From the NCBI RefSeq assembly GCF_001659985.1, contig NZ_LYCS01000002.1, positions 372,001 through 436,000 on the forward strand: a DNA stretch of 64,000 nucleotides, given 5' to 3'. Below the pieces are notes generated by a model. It was not told where the DNA came from and did not search any database. It was given only the letters and a program-made list of their open reading frames with translations. Of this stretch, positions 62,015-64,000 are shown in pieces; the stretch's first letter is position 1; each line of letters begins with the position of its first letter. The position numbers and the translations under genes are program-made. This stretch comes from Oceanobacillus sp. Castelsardo (GTDB lineage Bacteria; Bacillota; Bacilli; Bacillales; Amphibacillaceae).

Positions 62015-63478
62015 TTAGTTAAAATCAGGTGCTTCGTAACGAGCAGTTACAACTTTCTTACGAGTATAGAAGTCTACACTGTCTTTACCGTTAGCGTGTA
62101 GAGTACCGTAGAAAGAATCTTTCCATCCAGAGAATGGGAAGAATGCCATTGGTGCTGGAACTCCAAGGTTAACCCCAATCATACCTGCATCAATATTTTC
62201 ACGGAAGTAACGTACGGATGAAGTGTTCGTTGTAAAGATACAAGCTCCGTTAGCAAAGTTAGATTTGTTTGCAGTATCAACTGCTTCTTTCAAGTTTTTA
62301 ACACGGATAACTGATAATACTGGAGCAAAAATTTCATCTTTCCAGATAGTCATTTCTGGTGTTACACCTTCAAAGATAGTTGGTCCAACGAAATATCCAC
62401 CTTCTAGATCATCTTTACGACCATCTCTAACTAATGTAGCTCCTTCTTCCACACCTTTTTCAATGTAGCTAATCGTACGTTTTTGGTTTTCTTCACGAAT
62501 AACTGGTCCTAAGAATACACCATCGTCAAGTCCGTTACCCATTTTCACGTTATCTGCAGCTTCTTTAAGTTTTGCCATAAATTCATCTGCAATGTCTTCT
62601 TCTACTGTTACAACAGCACAAGCCATACAACGTTCACCAGCGGAACCGTACGCAGCAGCAATAATATCTCTAACCGCTCTATCCAAATCAGCATCTTTCA
62701 ATACTGTAGTGTGGTTTTTCGCACCAGTTAATGCTTGAACACGTTTTAGATTCTCACTACCACGTTTAAATACATACTCACCTACTGGTTTAGAACCTAC
62801 AAATGAAATAGCTTTAATTTGTGGATGATCAAGAATTCCATTAACAACATCGTGTGCACCGTGAACAATGTTGAATACGCCATCAGGAAGTCCGGCTTCT
62901 TTAAATAGTTCTGCTAATTTTTCAGTTAGTAGTGGAGTTCTTTCAGATGGTTTTAATACGAAAGAGTTACCCATTGCGATTGCCATTGGGAACATCCAGC
63001 AAGGAACCATCATTGGGAAGTTAAATGGTGTAATACCGCCGATAACTCCGATTGGGTAACGATAGTTTGCTGCTTCAACATCTGTAGCAATATTTGGCAG
63101 GGAATCACCCATCATTAATGTTGGTGCACCAGCTGCGAATTCAACGTTCTCAATACCACGTCCAACTTCACCTAATGCTTCTGTTGTGTTTTTTCCGTTT
63201 TCAATAGTAATTAAGCGAGCTAATTCATCTTTATTTTTTTCTAATAATTGTTGGTAAGCAAATAGAATTCTAGCACGTTTTTGAACTGGAACTTTACTCC
63301 ATTTTTCAAAAGCCTTTTGAGCAACCTCTGCTGCGTAATCTACGTCTTCTTTAGTCGAGATAGGAACTAATGCAACGATTTCCTTTGTTGCTGGGTTATA
63401 AACTTCTTCATATTTAGTAGTTTTGCTTTCTACCCATTCCCCATTAATAAAGTTTTTTAGTTTTCTTGCTTCAGCCAT
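62015..63478 (-). CDS. iolA: IolA, methylmalonate-semialdehyde dehydrogenase (acylating)
   Basis: A 487-residue aldehyde dehydrogenase that oxidises malonate semialdehyde to acetyl-CoA, CO2 and NADH, finishing inositol catabolism. The NAD site holds [34 protein letters not shown]. The catalytic Cys lies in [13 protein letters not shown] near residue 286. The acylating subfamily has Asn/Arg in this region rather than the Glu of ordinary ALDHs. GAGGAGG precedes the ATG. It is the first gene of the iol operon, and its promoter carries a CcpA site. Confidence 0.95.
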   Translation of the reverse strand: MAEARKLKNFINGEWVESKTTKYEEVYNPATKEIVALVPISTKEDVDYAAEVAQKAFEKWSKVPVQKRARILFAYQQLLEKNKDELARLITIENGKNTTEALGEVGRGIENVEFAAGAPTLMMGDSLPNIATDVEAANYRYPIGVIGGITPFNFPMMVPCWMFPMAIAMGNSFVLKPSERTPLLTEKLAELFKEAGLPDGVFNIVHGAHDVVNGILDHPQIKAISFVGSKPVGEYVFKRGSENLKRVQALTGAKNHTTVLKDADLDRAVRDIIAAAYGSAGERCMACAVVTVEEDIADEFMAKLKEAADNVKMGNGLDDGVFLGPVIREENQKRTISYIEKGVEEGATLVRDGRKDDLEGGYFVGPTIFEGVTPEMTIWKDEIFAPVLSVIRVKNLKEAVDTANKSNFANGACIFTTNTSSVRYFRENIDAGMIGVNLGVPAPMAFFPFSGWKDSFYGTLHANGKDSVDFYTRKKVVTARYEAPDFN

Positions 63479-63575
63479 GCTAAATTCCTCCTCATATATT
63501 TATCATTATAGAATACTAATCTACAACTCTCGCAAAACATAAGTGCCTTGCCTTGGTTAAATAACTTATGGTTAT

Positions 63576-63604
63576 ATAATAATACTGTTATCGCTTTCAG
63601 TCAA
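63576..63604 (-). promoter_or_regulatory. Sigma-A promoter of the iol operon
   Basis: On the leftward strand TTGACT (63599-63604) and TATTAT (63576-63581) are separated by exactly 17 bases. Both differ from consensus by one base. It starts about 100 bases upstream of the iolA start codon. Confidence 0.75.
63586..63599. promoter_or_regulatory. Catabolite-responsive element (CcpA site) in the iol promoter
   Basis: TGTTATCGCTTTCA, read on the other strand as TGAAAGCGATAACA, fits the cre consensus TGWNANCGNTNWCA at every position on both strands. It lies between the -35 and -10 of the iol promoter, a position that blocks RNA polymerase. B. subtilis iol is also under CcpA. Confidence 0.8.
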
Positions 63605-63619
63605 GAGTTATTATCACTT

Positions 63620-63642
63620 TTTGTTAACTTCTTTGTTAACTT
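63620..63642. repeat. Direct repeat TTTGTTAACTT, candidate regulator site
   Basis: Two copies of TTTGTTAACTT spaced 12 bases apart (starts at 63620 and 63632), just upstream of the iol -35. Close to one helix turn apart, they could bind a dimeric regulator such as an IolR homologue, but the match to the B. subtilis IolR site is only loose, and no regulator gene is in view. Confidence 0.4.
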
Positions 63643-63747
63643 TGTATGAACTTGGCCATAAATCAATAAAAATGTGAGATTTTAATTAGAATTTGATAGA
63701 TTGGTTTTTTTATATTTTCTAGAAAACTAGAGCAGAAGATTATTAAT

Positions 63748-63801
63748 AAAAAAACTGCACATAATTATAGTTGCTAGACTAATAATTGTATGTGCAGTTC
63801 A
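63748..63801 (-). terminator. Terminator of the sugar transporter gene
   Basis: AACTGCACATACAATTAT pairs with ATAATTATGTGCAGTT (one bulge) and seven T residues follow on the leftward strand. It lies 16 bases after the transporter stop, so the iol operon is transcribed separately. Confidence 0.88.
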
Positions 63802-63816
63802 TTAGTATTGATAGAT

Positions 63817-64000
63817 TTAAAAACCAGCTGTCTTTGGATGTTCAACTTCATCATAGGATCTGAATTTTTGTTCTAGTTCTTCAAGTGATACACCTTTTGT
63901 TTCAGGTACATATTTTGCAACAAATAATACGGCAAAGACATTTAATACAGCAAATACAAAGAATGTAATAGATAATCCTACAAATTCTAGTAATATCGGG
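63817..64000 (-). CDS. MFS sugar transporter (IolT-like), C-terminus only
   Basis: The last 60 residues of a leftward gene that begins outside the window. It contains the end of the last membrane helix, LSITFFVFAVLNVFAVLFVAKY, followed by the PETKG motif of the sugar porter family, and a short acidic tail, EELEQKFRSYDEVEHPKTAGF. Position directly upstream of iolA suggests an inositol/proton symporter such as IolT, supplying the operon with substrate. Family assignment is firm; inositol specificity is inferred from context. Confidence 0.85.
   Translation of the reverse strand, partial: PILLEFVGLSITFFVFAVLNVFAVLFVAKYVPETKGVSLEELEQKFRSYDEVEHPKTAGF

Larger units (their letters stand above)
63479..63747. 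other. Regulatory region of the iol operon
   Basis: The interval from iolA to the terminator of the upstream transporter gene. It holds the promoter with its embedded CcpA site (63576-63604) and the direct repeats at 63620-63642. No gene was seen in it. Confidence 0.6.

Overview
The window is AT-rich chromosomal DNA from a low-GC Gram-positive, endospore-former-type Bacillaceae. The evidence is gene content (xpaC-yaaN, ycsG-pxpB-pxpA-pxpC-ycsI, an iol operon in B. subtilis order, ykuI, pgcA, an MhqR-like regulator, UPF0182), strong AGGAGG ribosome sites and frequent TTG/GTG starts. A halotolerant genus such as Oceanobacillus or Virgibacillus is my guess, not shown. No rRNA, tRNA, prophage, transposase or CRISPR array was seen.

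Layout, left to right. 1-7.5 kb: a leftward acyl-CoA catabolic cluster (two acyl-CoA synthetases, zinc-free MDR oxidoreductase, APH-type kinase, TetR regulator, SDR, ACAD11-type acyl-CoA dehydrogenase) that resembles the levulinate/4-hydroxyacid (Lva, ACAD10/11) pathway, with a shared operator-like palindrome before two of its genes. 7.6-9.7 kb: an unrecognised membrane protein and a coiled-coil protein. 9.8-14.4 kb: the 5-oxoprolinase operon (ycsG-pxpB-pxpA-pxpC-ycsI). 14.9-16.7 kb: yaaN and xpaC. 16.9-24.9 kb: coaW, an AbiGi-like protein, a secreted subtilisin, TauE/SafE exporter, ABC ATPase, Hsp20 and pgcA. 25.3-30.7 kb: a complete peptide/nickel-type ABC importer. 30.9-34.1 kb: nickel-pincer cofactor genes larE, larC1, larB, larC2, with larC split around larB. 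34.5-39 kb: a UPF0182 membrane protein, a degenerate resolvase-like protein and CorA. 39-47.9 kb: two lipoproteins, a small YuzL-like protein, a DUF2187 protein, metA, a cold-shock protein, RNase HI, YiaA-like protein, a WrbA/MhqR pair and purU. 48-54.9 kb: ykuI, an MFS transporter, a LysM-NlpC/P60 endopeptidase, a DMT exporter and a coiled-coil protein. 55-63.5 kb: the myo-inositol operon iolABCDE-IJ, with a CcpA site inside its promoter; 63.8-64 kb: the end of a sugar transporter gene.

Two kinds of non-coding structure stand out. A dispersed intergenic hairpin family (at least nine copies: outer RACT/AGTY pair, a stem whose sequence changes while pairing is kept, and the tail GYNCTTAT) is scattered between genes. 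A roughly 330-bp GC-richer stretch after ykuI is packed with related hairpins. A third, unrelated repeat of 350 bp with terminal inverted repeats lies at 40.7-41.0 kb.

Protein functions are read from motifs and remembered family features; no database search was possible. Starts were moved from the longest reading frame wherever a ribosome site clearly pointed to another codon.
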